The notes: a model not told the origin generated them from the letters alone. Positions 14,200 to 22,826 are shown, counted from the stretch's first letter. The stretch: 37,287 bases of DNA from Streptomyces aurantiacus JA 4570 (GCF_000414115.1 NZ_AOPZ01000075.1:1-37287), one strand, 5' to 3'. Numbers and translations: made by a program.

Positions 14200-15534
14200 A
14201 TGCGCGACGACAGCCGCACGGATATGGGCGGTGGAGCGCCCGCAGCCGGCCGGAACTCCCTGAGTCGCCGAGGTGCGATCGGCCTTGGAGTCGGTGCCGC
14301 GGCGGCCTTCGGCCTGACAGCCTGCGGCTCCGGTTCCGGTGATGCGGGATCGGGCGCGGACAAGGCGAAGGACGGAAACGGAAAGCCGGGCACGCCCAGC
14401 CGCCCGGCGAAGCCCATCGGCGACGGTTCCACGGCATTCACCGGCAAGCAGCCGAACCAGCCCGAGAAGCCGCGCCCCCTTGAGCCGGGCGAGACGCCGC
14501 CGCAGTTCGTCGTGTTCTCCTGGGACGGCGCGGGCGAAGTCGGCAACGGCCTCTTCCCGCGGTTCCTGAAGCTCGCGAAGGAACACGACGCGCGGATGAC
14601 GTTCTTCCTCTCCGGGCTCTATCTGCTCCCCGAATCCAAGAAGCGGCTCTACCGGCCGCCGAACAACGGCGTCGGCGCCTCCGACATCGGTTATCTCACC
14701 GACGGTCACATAAAGGACACGCTGAAGTACGTGCGTCAGGCGTGGCTGGAGGGCCATGAGATAGGCACGCACTTCAACGGCCACTTCTGCGCCGGGACCG
14801 GCTCCGTCGCGAACTGGACGTCCGCGCAGTGGCAGTCCGAGATAGACCAGGCCAAGTCCTTCGTGACGAAGTGGCGTACGAACACCGGCTGGGACGACCT
14901 GCCGCCGCTGCCCTTCGACTACGAGAAGGAGCTCATCGGCGGCCGCACCCCCTGCCTGCTCGGCCAGGACAACCTGCTGCCGACCGCCAAGAAGCTGGGC
15001 TGGCGCTACGACGCCTCCTCGCCGGGCGGCCGCCAGAAGTGGCCCGACAAGAAGATGGGCGTCTGGGACCTGCCGCTGCAGGCCGTGCCCTTCCCCGGCC
15101 ACTCCTTCGAGGTCCTCTCGATGGACTACAACATCCTGGCCAACCAGTCGAAGAACTCCACCAAGGCCCCGGCGCACAACTACCCGGGCTGGCGCAAGCA
15201 GGCCACCCAGGCATACCTCAAGGGCTTCGAGCGGGCCTACGGGTCCAACCGCGCGCCCTTCTTCATCGGCAACCACTTCGAGGAGTGGAACGGCGGCATC
15301 TACATGGACGCCGTAGAGGAGGCCATCAAGGGCATGGCCGGCAAGAAGGACGTACGCCTGGTCTCCTTCCGGCAGTTCGTGGACTGGCTCGACGTGCAGA
15401 AGCCCGAGGTCCTCGCCAAGCTGCGCGGCCTGGAGGTCGGACAGCAGCCGGCCGGCGGCTGGAAGAACTACCTCGCGGGCTCCTCGTCCGACAGCCGCAC
15501 GGACGCCGAGAAGGACACGGGCAATGCGGCCTGA
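14200..15534 (+). CDS. Tat-exported NodB-fold (polysaccharide deacetylase-like) lipoprotein
   Basis: The 444-residue product begins with a twin-arginine-like signal (SLSRRGAIGLGVG, about 21-33) ending in a lipobox LTAC (Cys about 46), predicting a Tat-exported lipoprotein. A Gly/Ser/Lys/Pro linker follows. The body resembles the NodB fold: FVVFSWDGAGE occupies the place of the TFDDG motif, GHEIGTHFNGHF supplies HxxxH metal ligands, and GGRTPCLLG resembles the RxPY motif. The first motif has one Asp where deacetylases have two, so catalysis may differ. The C-terminal half (YKGFERAYGSNRAPFFIGNHFEEWNGG, SFRQFVDWLD) is typical of a conserved Streptomyces family. It sits between hemL and the cytochrome c maturation genes. 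Possible wall or glycan substrate, unproven. Confidence 0.78.
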   Translation: MRDDSRTDMGGGAPAAGRNSLSRRGAIGLGVGAAAAFGLTACGSGSGDAGSGADKAKDGNGKPGTPSRPAKPIGDGSTAFTGKQPNQPEKPRPLEPGETPPQFVVFSWDGAGEVGNGLFPRFLKLAKEHDARMTFFLSGLYLLPESKKRLYRPPNNGVGASDIGYLTDGHIKDTLKYVRQAWLEGHEIGTHFNGHFCAGTGSVANWTSAQWQSEIDQAKSFVTKWRTNTGWDDLPPLPFDYEKELIGGRTPCLLGQDNLLPTAKKLGWRYDASSPGGRQKWPDKKMGVWDLPLQAVPFPGHSFEVLSMDYNILANQSKNSTKAPAHNYPGWRKQATQAYLKGFERAYGSNRAPFFIGNHFEEWNGGIYMDAVEEAIKGMAGKKDVRLVSFRQFVDWLDVQKPEVLAKLRGLEVGQQPAGGWKNYLAGSSSDSRTDAEKDTGNAA

Positions 15535-15646
15535 CGCCGCGTCCGGACGGTGACCGAAACCCGCCGGGAATCCCCTCTGAAATGGGACTTTCCGTTACTG
15601 CGGGGGGCGTCGAAGATCCCCGAAACGGGCATGCGAAACTTTTCAC

Positions 15647-16291
15647 ATGAGTGCCGCCTGCCGCGCCCCCCGCAGCCCGAACCGCAGCCTCCTCCGAAGC
15701 GCCCGCAGCCGTCGCAGTCGCGCGACGCTGCTGGCGGCGGGCGCCGCGGCCGCCGCGCTGGCCCTGTCGGCGTGCAGCTCGGGTGGCACCTCCGGCGGCT
15801 CGGGGAAGACCAACTTCATCACCAGCAAGGACGGCATCTCCACCGCCAAGAAGGGTGACCGGCACGACGCGCCGGACATCGACGGCGAGACGCTCGACGG
15901 CAAGCAGCTGAGCATCGACGACTACAAGGGCAAGGTCGTCGTCCTGAACGTCTGGGGCTCCTGGTGCCCGCCCTGCCGGGCCGAGGCGCCGAACTTCGTG
16001 AAGGTCGCGGCCGACACCAAGGACGACGTGCAGTTCGTCGGCATCAACGCCCGCGACCCGGAGAAGGGCCCGGCGATCTCCTTCGAGAAGGACTACGAGG
16101 TCACCTACCCGAGCCTGTACGACCCGATGGGCAAGCTGATGCTGCGCTTCCCCAAGGGCACGCTGAACCCGCAGTTCATCCCGTCGACCATTGTCGTCGA
16201 CCGGGACGGCAAGATCGCGGCGCGCTCCCAGCAGCCCCTCAACGAGGAGAAGCTGCGCAAGATGGTCGAGCCCCTGATCGCGGAGAAGTGA
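15647..16291 (+). CDS. resA: ResA/TlpA-like thiol-disulphide lipoprotein
   Basis: The 214-residue product has a long basic N-terminus, a hydrophobic Ala-rich core and a lipobox LSAC (Cys about 43). It then forms a TlpA/ResA thioredoxin domain with WGSWCPPCRAEAP (active-site CxxC), a GINARD strand and the cis-Pro region FIPSTIVVDRDGKI. ResA reduces the CxxCH cysteines of apocytochrome c outside the membrane so haem can be attached. No ribosome site is visible before the ATG at 15647 (aacttttcac precedes it), so leaderless or weak initiation is possible. The stop overlaps the ccdA start by GTGA, placing it first in the System II maturation operon. Confidence 0.92.
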   Translation: MSAACRAPRSPNRSLLRSARSRRSRATLLAAGAAAAALALSACSSGGTSGGSGKTNFITSKDGISTAKKGDRHDAPDIDGETLDGKQLSIDDYKGKVVVLNVWGSWCPPCRAEAPNFVKVAADTKDDVQFVGINARDPEKGPAISFEKDYEVTYPSLYDPMGKLMLRFPKGTLNPQFIPSTIVVDRDGKIAARSQQPLNEEKLRKMVEPLIAEK

Positions 16292-17076
16292 GCGCCTTGT
16301 CCGCCTCCCTCATGACCCTCGCCGCCCAGCCCGGCGAGATGAACCAGACGGTCTACAGCGGCACCCTCGCGCTCGCCCTGCCGATCGCGCTGCTCGGCGG
16401 CCTCATCTCGTTCTTCTCCCCGTGCGTGCTGCCGCTCGTGCCCGGCTACCTGAGCTACGTCACCGGCGTCAGCGGCACCGACCTCGCCGAGGCCCGGCGC
16501 GGCCGGATGGCGGCGGGCGCCGGGCTCTTCGTGCTCGGCTTCACCGCCGTCTTCGTCTCCACCGGCGCGCTCTTCGGCTACTTCGGGCAGAACCTCCAGG
16601 ACTACCAGAGCGTCATCAACAGGGTGCTCGGCGTCCTGATGGTCGCCCTCGGCCTGTTCTTCATGGGCCTGATGCCGTGGCTGTCGCAGCGCGAGTTCCG
16701 CTTCCACAAGAAGCCCGCGACCGGGCTCGTCGGGGCGCCGCTGATCGGCGCGCTCTTCGCGGTCGGCTGGGCGCCGTGCGTGGGGCCGACGCTCGCGTCC
16801 GTCAACGCGCTGGCCATCGACCAGGCCACCGCCGGACGCGGGGCCATACTGAACGTCGCGTACTGTCTGGGACTCGGACTGCCGTTCATCTTCGCCGCGG
16901 TCGCCTTCCGCAAGGCGCTCGGCGCCTTCAGCTGGGTCAAGCGCCACTACGTCTGGGTGATGCGCGTCGGCGGCGTGATGATGATCGTCACCGGCCTGCT
17001 GATGCTGACCGGTGTGTGGGACGGCATCGTGCAGGAGATGCAAGTCTGGTCCAGGGGCTTCACGGTGGGGATCTGA
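16288..17076 (+). CDS. ccdA: CcdA-type cytochrome c biogenesis membrane protein
   Basis: From the GTG at 16288 the product is 262 residues; an ATG at 16312 is an alternative. It has six predicted transmembrane helices. The two redox Cys sit in the characteristic places: SPCVLPLVPGYLSY in the first helix and GWAPCVGPTLAS in the fourth. CcdA carries electrons from cytoplasmic thioredoxin across the membrane to ResA, keeping the cytochrome thiols reduced. The start overlaps the resA stop, and resB follows 3 bp after the stop codon, so all are probably translated from one message. Confidence 0.95.
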   Translation: MSALSASLMTLAAQPGEMNQTVYSGTLALALPIALLGGLISFFSPCVLPLVPGYLSYVTGVSGTDLAEARRGRMAAGAGLFVLGFTAVFVSTGALFGYFGQNLQDYQSVINRVLGVLMVALGLFFMGLMPWLSQREFRFHKKPATGLVGAPLIGALFAVGWAPCVGPTLASVNALAIDQATAGRGAILNVAYCLGLGLPFIFAAVAFRKALGAFSWVKRHYVWVMRVGGVMMIVTGLLMLTGVWDGIVQEMQVWSRGFTVGI

Positions 17077-17079
17077 TCC

Positions 17080-18879
17080 ATGAGCAAGACCAAGACCGAC
17101 GCGAAGAACGACGCGGCCGAGGCGCCCGACGCCAAGGACGCCGCCGGCGCCCAGGACGAACTCGGCGCGGCGGGCGCGCAGCTCTCCACCGCCCCCCTCG
17201 ACGACAGCGCGGGCCCCGCCTCCGGGCCGAACATGCCCGCGCTCGGCGTCATCGGCTGGATCCGCTGGTTCTGGCGGCAGCTCACCTCGATGCGGGTCGC
17301 GCTGCTGCTGCTCCTGCTGCTCTCCCTCGGCGCGATCCCCGGCTCGCTGATCCCCCAGGAGGGCACCGACGAGCTGAAGGCCCAGGACTTCAAGGACACC
17401 CACAGCACGCTCGGGCCGCTCTACGACAAGCTCGGCCTCTTCCACGTCTACAGCTCGGTGTGGTTCTCCGCGATCTACATCCTGCTGTTCGTCTCGCTCA
17501 TCGGCTGCATCGTGCCGCGCTCCTGGCAGTTCGTCGGCCAGCTCCGCGGCCGCCCCCCGGCCGCGCCCAAGCGGCTCACCCGGCTGCCCGCGTACACGAC
17601 GTGGCGCACCGAGGCCACGCCCGACGAGGTCCACGAGACGGCCCGGCGGCTGCTGAAGCAGCGCCGCTTCCGCTCCCACCTGGTGGGCGGGTCCGTCGCC
17701 GCGGAGAAGGGCTATCTGCGCGAGGCCGGGAACCTGATCTTCCATGTCGCGCTGATCGTGATGCTGATCGCCTTCGCCGCCGGACAGCTCTTCAAGTCCG
17801 AGGGCGGCAAGCTGATCATGGAGGGCGACGGCTTCTCCAACACCCTCACGCAGTACGACGACTTCAAGTCCGGCAGCCTCTTCGACACCGAGAACCTCGC
17901 GCCGTTCAGCTTCCGGCTGGACCGCTTCGAGGGGACGTACGAGACGTCGGGCCCCGAGACCGGCACCGCCCGCACCTACAAGGCGCACGTCACCTACAAC
18001 GAAGGCGCGGACGGGCCCGAAAAGAAGAAGGCCATCGAGGTCAACAAGCCGCTGGAGGTCGACGGCTCGAAGGTCTACCTCATCGGCCACGGCTACGCGC
18101 CCACCGTCACCGTCCGCGACGGCAAGGGCAAGGTCGTCCAGCGGGTGTCCGTGCCGCTGCTGCCCATCGACTCCATGGGCACGGCCACCGGCGCCATCAA
18201 GATCCTCGACGGCTACCGGAACAAGGACGGGAAGAAGGAGCAGCTCGGCTTCAACGCCTTCTTCGTGCCGACGTTCGCCGGTGAAGGCAACGGCCAGATG
18301 TTCTCCCAGTTCCCCGCGCCCTTCAATCCGCGGCTCGCGCTGTCGGCGTACCACGGCAGCCTCGGCGTGGACTCCGGTGTTCCGCAGAACGTGTACCAGC
18401 TGGACACGCGGAAGATGAAGAAGTTCAAGGACGCCAAGGGCGAGCTGCTGAAGAAGCGGCTGAAGATCGGCGAGACCATGAAGCTGCCGAACGGCGCAGG
18501 ATCGATCACCTTCGAGAAGGAGCTCAAGCAGTGGGCGAGCTTCCAGATCTCGCAGGAGCCCGGCAGCAAGTGGGCGCTCGGCGGCGCCATCGCCGCCATC
18601 GCGGGCCTCGCCGGATCGCTGTTCATCCAGCGCCGCCGCGTGTGGGTGCGGGCCACGGCCGGCCCCGACGGCGTCACCGTCGTCGAGATGGCGGGCCTCG
18701 GCCGCAGCGAGTCCGCCAAGGTCCCCGAGGAGCTCGGGGTGCTTGCCGCCGCCCTGCACGAGACCGCGCCGAGCGCGCCGGACGCCGATGAGAAGGCCGA
18801 CGCCGACCAGGGCGCCGTAGATTCCGAAGACCCCGACCCCACCCCCGATGTTGTTCCTGCCGAAGGGGCTGAGAAGTGA
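17080..18879 (+). CDS. resB: ResB-family cytochrome c biogenesis protein
   Basis: The 599-residue product has an Ala/Asp/Lys-rich cytoplasmic head (1-60). Transmembrane helices follow near 70-90 (RVALLLLLLLSLGAIPGSLIPQ), 125-145 and 215-235, then a large extracytoplasmic domain (about 240-500) and a last helix near 505-525 before an acidic tail. SLIPQEG after the first helix, HVYSSVWFSAIYILLFVSLIGC and EKGYLREAGNLIFHVALIVMLIAFA are typical of ResB/Ccs1. With CcsB it forms the System II haem lyase that delivers haem and joins it to the CxxCH of apocytochromes. It overlaps ccsB by GTGA. Confidence 0.94.
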   Translation: MSKTKTDAKNDAAEAPDAKDAAGAQDELGAAGAQLSTAPLDDSAGPASGPNMPALGVIGWIRWFWRQLTSMRVALLLLLLLSLGAIPGSLIPQEGTDELKAQDFKDTHSTLGPLYDKLGLFHVYSSVWFSAIYILLFVSLIGCIVPRSWQFVGQLRGRPPAAPKRLTRLPAYTTWRTEATPDEVHETARRLLKQRRFRSHLVGGSVAAEKGYLREAGNLIFHVALIVMLIAFAAGQLFKSEGGKLIMEGDGFSNTLTQYDDFKSGSLFDTENLAPFSFRLDRFEGTYETSGPETGTARTYKAHVTYNEGADGPEKKKAIEVNKPLEVDGSKVYLIGHGYAPTVTVRDGKGKVVQRVSVPLLPIDSMGTATGAIKILDGYRNKDGKKEQLGFNAFFVPTFAGEGNGQMFSQFPAPFNPRLALSAYHGSLGVDSGVPQNVYQLDTRKMKKFKDAKGELLKKRLKIGETMKLPNGAGSITFEKELKQWASFQISQEPGSKWALGGAIAAIAGLAGSLFIQRRRVWVRATAGPDGVTVVEMAGLGRSESAKVPEELGVLAAALHETAPSAPDADEKADADQGAVDSEDPDPTPDVVPAEGAEK

Positions 18880-20033
18880 CTCTCGCCACCACCCTCGCCG
18901 CCGAGCCGAATGAGAACCTCGCGCACATCAGCAATGTGCTGATCTACTCCGCGATGGCCGTCTATCTGCTGGCCTTCTTCGCGCTCATGGCGGAGTGGCT
19001 GTTCGGCAGCCGCAGCAAGGTCGCCCGCACCGCCGCCGCGCTCACTGCGCAGGCCGGGGACGCCGCCGAGCCCGCCGCCAAGGCGGCCGCGGCCTCCGGT
19101 CCCGCCGTCACCGTCCGGGCCAAGGGCGGCACGGCCACCCTGGAACGCCCCAAGCAGACGGCCAAGGCGGCCGATTCCGGGGCGCCGAAGGTCGTCACGC
19201 GCGCCGCCGCGGGCAGCCGTGACGTGCCGGACGGCCCCGGCGCCGCCGCGGGCGACGAGCAGGGCGACCTCTACGGCCGCATCGCCATCTCCCTCATCGG
19301 CCTCGGCTTCCTCATCGAGGCCGGCGGTGTCGTCACCCGTGCCATGTCGGTGCAGCGCGCGCCGTGGGGCAACATGTACGAGTTCAACATCACCTTCTCC
19401 TCGGTGGCCGTCGGCGTCTTCCTGACGCTGCTCGCCCTGAAGAAGAACGTGCGCTGGATCGGCCTGCCGCTGATCACCTCGGTCCTGCTCGACCTCGGCC
19501 TCGCGGTCACCGTCCTGTACACCGAGTCCGACCAGCTGGTCCCGGCGCTGCACTCGTACTGGCTGTGGATCCACGTCTCCACGGCGATCTTCTGCGGCGC
19601 CGCATTCTACGTCGGCGCGGTCTCCACGATCACGTACCTCTTCAAGGACAGCTACGAGGCCAAGCTTCAGGCGGGCGGCACGCCCGGCCGCTTCGCGACC
19701 TCCGTCATGGAGCGGCTGCCCGCGTCCGCCTCGCTGGACAAGTTCACGTACCGCATGAACGCGGCGATCTTCCCGCTGTGGACGTTCACGATCATCGCGG
19801 GCGCGATCTGGGCGGGCGACGCCTGGGGCCGCTACTGGGGCTGGGACCCCAAGGAGGTCTGGTCGTTCATCACCTGGGTCGCGTACGCCTGCTATCTGCA
19901 CGCCCGCGCCACGGCCGGCTGGAAGGGCCGCAAGGCCGCCTACCTGGCCCTGATCGCCTTCGGCTGCTGGCTGTTCAACTACTACGGCGTCAACATCTTC
20001 GTGAGCGGCAAGCACTCGTACGCCGGGGTCTGA
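18876..20033 (+). CDS. ccsB: CcsB/ResC-type cytochrome c biogenesis protein
   Basis: The 385-residue product has a first helix near residues 19-40, then an Ala-rich cytoplasmic insert (about 45-125) longer than in Bacillus ResC, followed by seven or so helices. The haem-binding tryptophan-rich motif reads WGRYWGWDPKEVWSFITW near residues 316-333, flanked by conserved His in SYWLWIHVSTAIF and near the C-terminus. It is the haem-handling partner of ResB. The GTG at 18876 overlaps the resB stop. A strong terminator follows, closing the resA-ccdA-resB-ccsB operon. The linker-like insert is common in actinobacterial homologues. Confidence 0.94.
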   Translation: MTLATTLAAEPNENLAHISNVLIYSAMAVYLLAFFALMAEWLFGSRSKVARTAAALTAQAGDAAEPAAKAAAASGPAVTVRAKGGTATLERPKQTAKAADSGAPKVVTRAAAGSRDVPDGPGAAAGDEQGDLYGRIAISLIGLGFLIEAGGVVTRAMSVQRAPWGNMYEFNITFSSVAVGVFLTLLALKKNVRWIGLPLITSVLLDLGLAVTVLYTESDQLVPALHSYWLWIHVSTAIFCGAAFYVGAVSTITYLFKDSYEAKLQAGGTPGRFATSVMERLPASASLDKFTYRMNAAIFPLWTFTIIAGAIWAGDAWGRYWGWDPKEVWSFITWVAYACYLHARATAGWKGRKAAYLALIAFGCWLFNYYGVNIFVSGKHSYAGV

Positions 20034-20048
20034 CTCCGCGCGGCCGAC

Positions 20049-20093
20049 AGGGGCCGGTTTCTGTGGCGCGGGTCACAGGAACCGGCCCCTTTC
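20049..20093 (+). terminator. Terminator of the cytochrome c maturation operon
   Basis: A 17-bp stem (20049-20065 with 20074-20090, one G-U pair) and 8-nt loop begin 16 bp after the ccsB stop and end in cccctttcg. It separates the operon from the sigma factor gene. Confidence 0.85.
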
Positions 20094-20112
20094 GTACGGA
20101 CAGACAAGGGGC

Positions 20113-20748
20113 GTGGAGACGAATCAGGGGGAACTCGCGGCACAGCGGCGTCAGGCGCGCGTACGGATCCGGGGCTCGGACCCCGACGCCTTCGGCGAGC
20201 TCTTCGACGCCTACGCCCGCTCCGTCTACAACCATGCCTACCGCCTGACGGGCGACTGGTCGGCGGCCGAGGACATCGTGTCGCTGACGTTCCTGGAGGC
20301 GTGGCGGCTGAGAGAGAAGGTGGACGTCGACGGCGGCTCGCTGCGCCCGTGGCTGCTCGGCATCGCCACGAATGTGACCCGCAACCAGCGCCGCGCCGCC
20401 CGCCGCCACTCGGCCGCCATGGCCAGGCTGCCGCGCGACGAGTCCGTCGCCGACTTCGCCGAGGAGGTCGCCGGGCGCATCGACGACAAGGAGCAACTCG
20501 CCCTCGTGCGCACGGCGCTGGCGAAGCTGCGCCGGGCCGAGCGGGAGGTGCTCGCGCTGTGCGTGTGGTCGGGGCTCGGCTATGAGGCCGCGGCGGGCGC
20601 GCTGGGGATCCCGGTGGGGACGGTGCGTTCGCGGCTCTCCCGGGCCCGAACAAAACTCGCGAAAGCGTTGGAACCGCCCCTGGGGCGCGGACAGGTGAGA
20701 GGTGACCGCACGACAGCGGTCAGGCCCATCCAGGAGGGAAACCGATGA
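20113..20748 (+). CDS. ECF-type RNA polymerase sigma factor
   Basis: The 211-residue product has the two ECF domains. Region 2 (about 25-90) contains FGELFDAYARSVYNHAYRLTGDWSAAEDIVSLTFLEAWR and a PWLLGIATNVTRNQRR segment. Region 4 (about 135-190) contains RRAEREVLALCVWSGLGYEAAAGALGIPVGTVRSRLSRAR. No region 3 or 1 is present. The GTG at 20113 has AAGGGG almost touching it, so initiation may be leaderless or weak. The gene overlaps the next one by ATGA, the usual way such factors are tied to a membrane partner in Streptomyces; here that partner is truncated, which may leave the factor unregulated or unneeded. Target genes unknown. Confidence 0.93.
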   Translation: METNQGELAAQRRQARVRIRGSDPDAFGELFDAYARSVYNHAYRLTGDWSAAEDIVSLTFLEAWRLREKVDVDGGSLRPWLLGIATNVTRNQRRAARRHSAAMARLPRDESVADFAEEVAGRIDDKEQLALVRTALAKLRRAEREVLALCVWSGLGYEAAAGALGIPVGTVRSRLSRARTKLAKALEPPLGRGQVRGDRTTAVRPIQEGNR

Positions 20749-20975
20749 AGTCCGAAGCCGACTCCGACTTCCCGTCTCCGAGCGAGCGGGACCTCCCGCC
20801 GGGCCGTCACCTTCTGCTCAAGGAGCACCTGATGACCGAGATCCGGCAGTCGCAGAGCGAGAACCGGGCCGAGCCCCCCGCCACCGCCCGGCGGCGCAGG
20901 CCGTGGCTGCGGCCCGCGCTCGTCGCGGGCGCGGTGGCCGCGTCCAGGACGGCGGGCTCGGGCGGCGGCGTGTGA
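20745..20975 (+). pseudogene. Truncated partner gene of the ECF sigma factor (CU044_5270-like N-terminus)
   Basis: The 76-residue frame has the N-terminus typical of proteins encoded just after such sigma factors in Streptomyces: LPSPSERDLP-like spacing (FPSPSERDLPPGRHLLLKEHLM), an Arg-rich segment and the start of a transmembrane helix (RPALVAGAVAA). It then changes to SRTAGSGGGV and stops. Full-length relatives, as I recall them, are over 300 residues with an extracytoplasmic domain. Neither other frame downstream restores a helix or domain, so most of the gene seems deleted rather than frameshifted. The ATGA coupling and ribosome site (CCAGGAGGGAAACCG) are intact, so a short cytoplasmic peptide could still be made. 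Confidence 0.7.
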
Positions 20976-21303
20976 AGCGTTTCGGTCATACGGGGATTCC
21001 GATCGGCTCGGGCGAGGGGTGCGGCTCATCGAAACCCCGGCGTCAGGAAAACGTCAATGGCCGATTACCTACGGAATCCGCAGCTGCGGCGATCTTCAAC
21101 TCGCCATCGAATCCCAGACGTTGACGTCTAGTAGATGACACCCACAAGCCACTTCGACCTTGCACCTTTGATAGCAAGGTCAAATACGCGTCGAGCCTTG
21201 CCCGCCCGATTTACGCGATCACTGCGGGAACCGCAGTCGGGGCGCCGAAAAATAAACGAAGCCGTCCGCAGTGCGGACGGCTTCGTTCAGCGGGTCACGG
21301 CTG
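20976..21303. other. AT-richer intergenic island with stacked palindromes
   Basis: No gene is seen in these 328 bp. A hand count over 21061-21240 gives 102 G+C in 180 bases (about 57%), well below the surrounding DNA. Inverted repeats are CCGCAGCTGCGG (21078-21089), GACCTTGC/GCAAGGTC (21156-21163 with 21174-21181), ACTGCGG/CCGCAGT (21221-21227 with 21231-21237) and the terminator at 21255-21287. It lies at the scar where the sigma partner gene was lost, so it may be remnant or inserted DNA. Confidence 0.6.
21255..21287 (-). terminator. Terminator of the inositol operon
   Basis: A perfect 15-bp stem (21255-21269 with 21273-21287) with a 3-nt loop lies 17 bp past the iolA stop on the minus strand. 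On that strand the stem is followed by a short T-rich tail (the complement of aaaaata before 21255). It is also in place to stop readthrough from the sigma factor side. Confidence 0.88.
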
Positions 21304-22812
21304 TCAGTGGTTGCGCGGGAACCCCAGGTCCACGCCCGCCGGGGCGTCCGACGGGTCCGGCCAGCGGGTCGTGACGACCTTGCCGCGGGTGTAGAAGTGC
21401 GTGCCGTCGTTGCCATAGATGTGGTGGTCGCCGAAGAGCGAGTCCTTCCAGCCGCCGAAGGAGTGGTAGCCCACCGGCACCGGGATCGGCACGTTCACGC
21501 CGACCATGCCCGCCTCCACCTCCAGCTGGAAGCGCCGCGCGGCGCCGCCGTCCCGGGTGAAGATCGCGGTGCCGTTGCCGAACGGCGAGCCGTTGATGAG
21601 GGCGAGACCCTCCTCGTACGTCTCCACGCGCAGCACGCAGAGCACCGGGCCGAAGATCTCGTCCTTGTACGCGTCCGCCGTCACCGGCACCCGGTCGAGC
21701 AGCGAGAGGCCGATCCAGTGGCCGTCCTCGTACCCCTCGACGGTGTGCCCCGTGCCGTCCAGGACGACCTCGCTGCCCTGCTCCGCCGCGCCCGTCACGT
21801 ACGAAGCGACCTTGTCGCGGTGCGCGGCCGTGATGAGCGGGCCCATCTCGGAGGCCGGGTCGTTGCCGGGGCCGATCTTGATCTTCTCGGCGCGCTCCTT
21901 GATCTTCGCGACCAGTTCGTCGCCGACCGCGCCCACGGCGACGACGGCGGAGATCGCCATGCAGCGCTCACCGGCCGAGCCGTACGCGGCCGAGACGGCG
22001 GCGTCGGCGGCCGCGTCCAGGTCGGCGTCCGGAAGCACCAGCATGTGGTTCTTGGCGCCGCCGAGGGCCTGCACGCGCTTGCCGTTGGCGGAGGCGGTGG
22101 TGTGGATGTAGCGGGCGATCGGGGTGGAGCCGACGAACGAGACGGCCGCCACGTCCGGGTGCTCCAGGAGGCGGTCCACGGCCACCTTGTCGCCGTGCAC
22201 GACGTTGAAGACGCCGTCCGGAAGGCCCGCCTCCGCGAGCAGCTCGGCGATCTTCATGGACGCCGACGGGTCCTTCTCGCTCGGCTTGAGCACGAAGGTG
22301 TTGCCGCACGCGATGGCGAGCGGGAACATCCACATCGGCACCATGGCCGGGAAGTTGAAGGGCGTGATGCCCGCGACGACGCCCAGCGGCTGACGGATCG
22401 AGGAGACGTCCACGCGGCTCGCGACCTGCGTGGACAGCTCGCCCTTGAGCTGCACGTTGATGCCGCAGGCCAGGTCGACGATCTCCAGGCCGCGGGCGAC
22501 CTCGCCGAGGGCGTCGGAGTGCACCTTGCCGTGCTCGGCGGTGATCAGCTCGGCGATCTCGTCACGGTGCGCGTCGAGCAGCGCGCGGAACTTGAACAGG
22601 ATCGAGGTGCGCTGCGCGAGCGAGGACTGGCCCCAGGTCGCGTACGCCGCCTTGGCGGCGGCCACGGCCGCGTCCACCTCGTCCACGGACGCGAAGGCCA
22701 CGCGGGTCGTCACGGCGCCGGTGGCCGGGTCGGTGACCGGGCCGTACGTACCGGACGCGCCCTCGACGCTCTTGCCACCGATCCAGTGGTCGACGGTCTT
22801 CGTCATGCTCAT
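21304..22812 (-). CDS. iolA: CoA-acylating methylmalonate-semialdehyde dehydrogenase
   Basis: The 502-residue product (iolA, also called mmsA) oxidises malonate semialdehyde, the end product of inositol breakdown, or methylmalonate semialdehyde from valine, to acetyl- or propionyl-CoA with NAD+. Aldehyde dehydrogenase motifs are TPFNFPAMVPMWMFPLAIACGNTFVLKPSEKDP (NAD site), FVGSTPIARYIH, the Lys-Asn in LGGAKNHMLVLPDAD in place of the usual Glu, and the catalytic Cys in GSAGERCMAISAVV. The ATG at 22812 is chosen because AAGGAG lies 9 bases before it; a GTG at 22830 overlaps the iolD stop and is the alternative. It is last in the iol operon and is followed by a strong terminator. Confidence 0.94.
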   Translation of the reverse strand: MSMTKTVDHWIGGKSVEGASGTYGPVTDPATGAVTTRVAFASVDEVDAAVAAAKAAYATWGQSSLAQRTSILFKFRALLDAHRDEIAELITAEHGKVHSDALGEVARGLEIVDLACGINVQLKGELSTQVASRVDVSSIRQPLGVVAGITPFNFPAMVPMWMFPLAIACGNTFVLKPSEKDPSASMKIAELLAEAGLPDGVFNVVHGDKVAVDRLLEHPDVAAVSFVGSTPIARYIHTTASANGKRVQALGGAKNHMLVLPDADLDAAADAAVSAAYGSAGERCMAISAVVAVGAVGDELVAKIKERAEKIKIGPGNDPASEMGPLITAAHRDKVASYVTGAAEQGSEVVLDGTGHTVEGYEDGHWIGLSLLDRVPVTADAYKDEIFGPVLCVLRVETYEEGLALINGSPFGNGTAIFTRDGGAARRFQLEVEAGMVGVNVPIPVPVGYHSFGGWKDSLFGDHHIYGNDGTHFYTRGKVVTTRWPDPSDAPAGVDLGFPRNH

Positions 22813-22826
22813 GCCGAGGTTCTCCT

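Noticed and set aside
16105..18759. 884-codon minus-strand open frame across ccdA and resB
   Set aside because: Antisense to two clear membrane protein genes; Glu/Arg/Gly/Leu-rich shadow sequence without a fold signature.
21121..21240. Phage attachment site or tRNA remnant
   Set aside because: No tRNA-like fold, CCA end, integrase gene or flanking direct repeats were found; only AT-richer palindromic DNA is evident.
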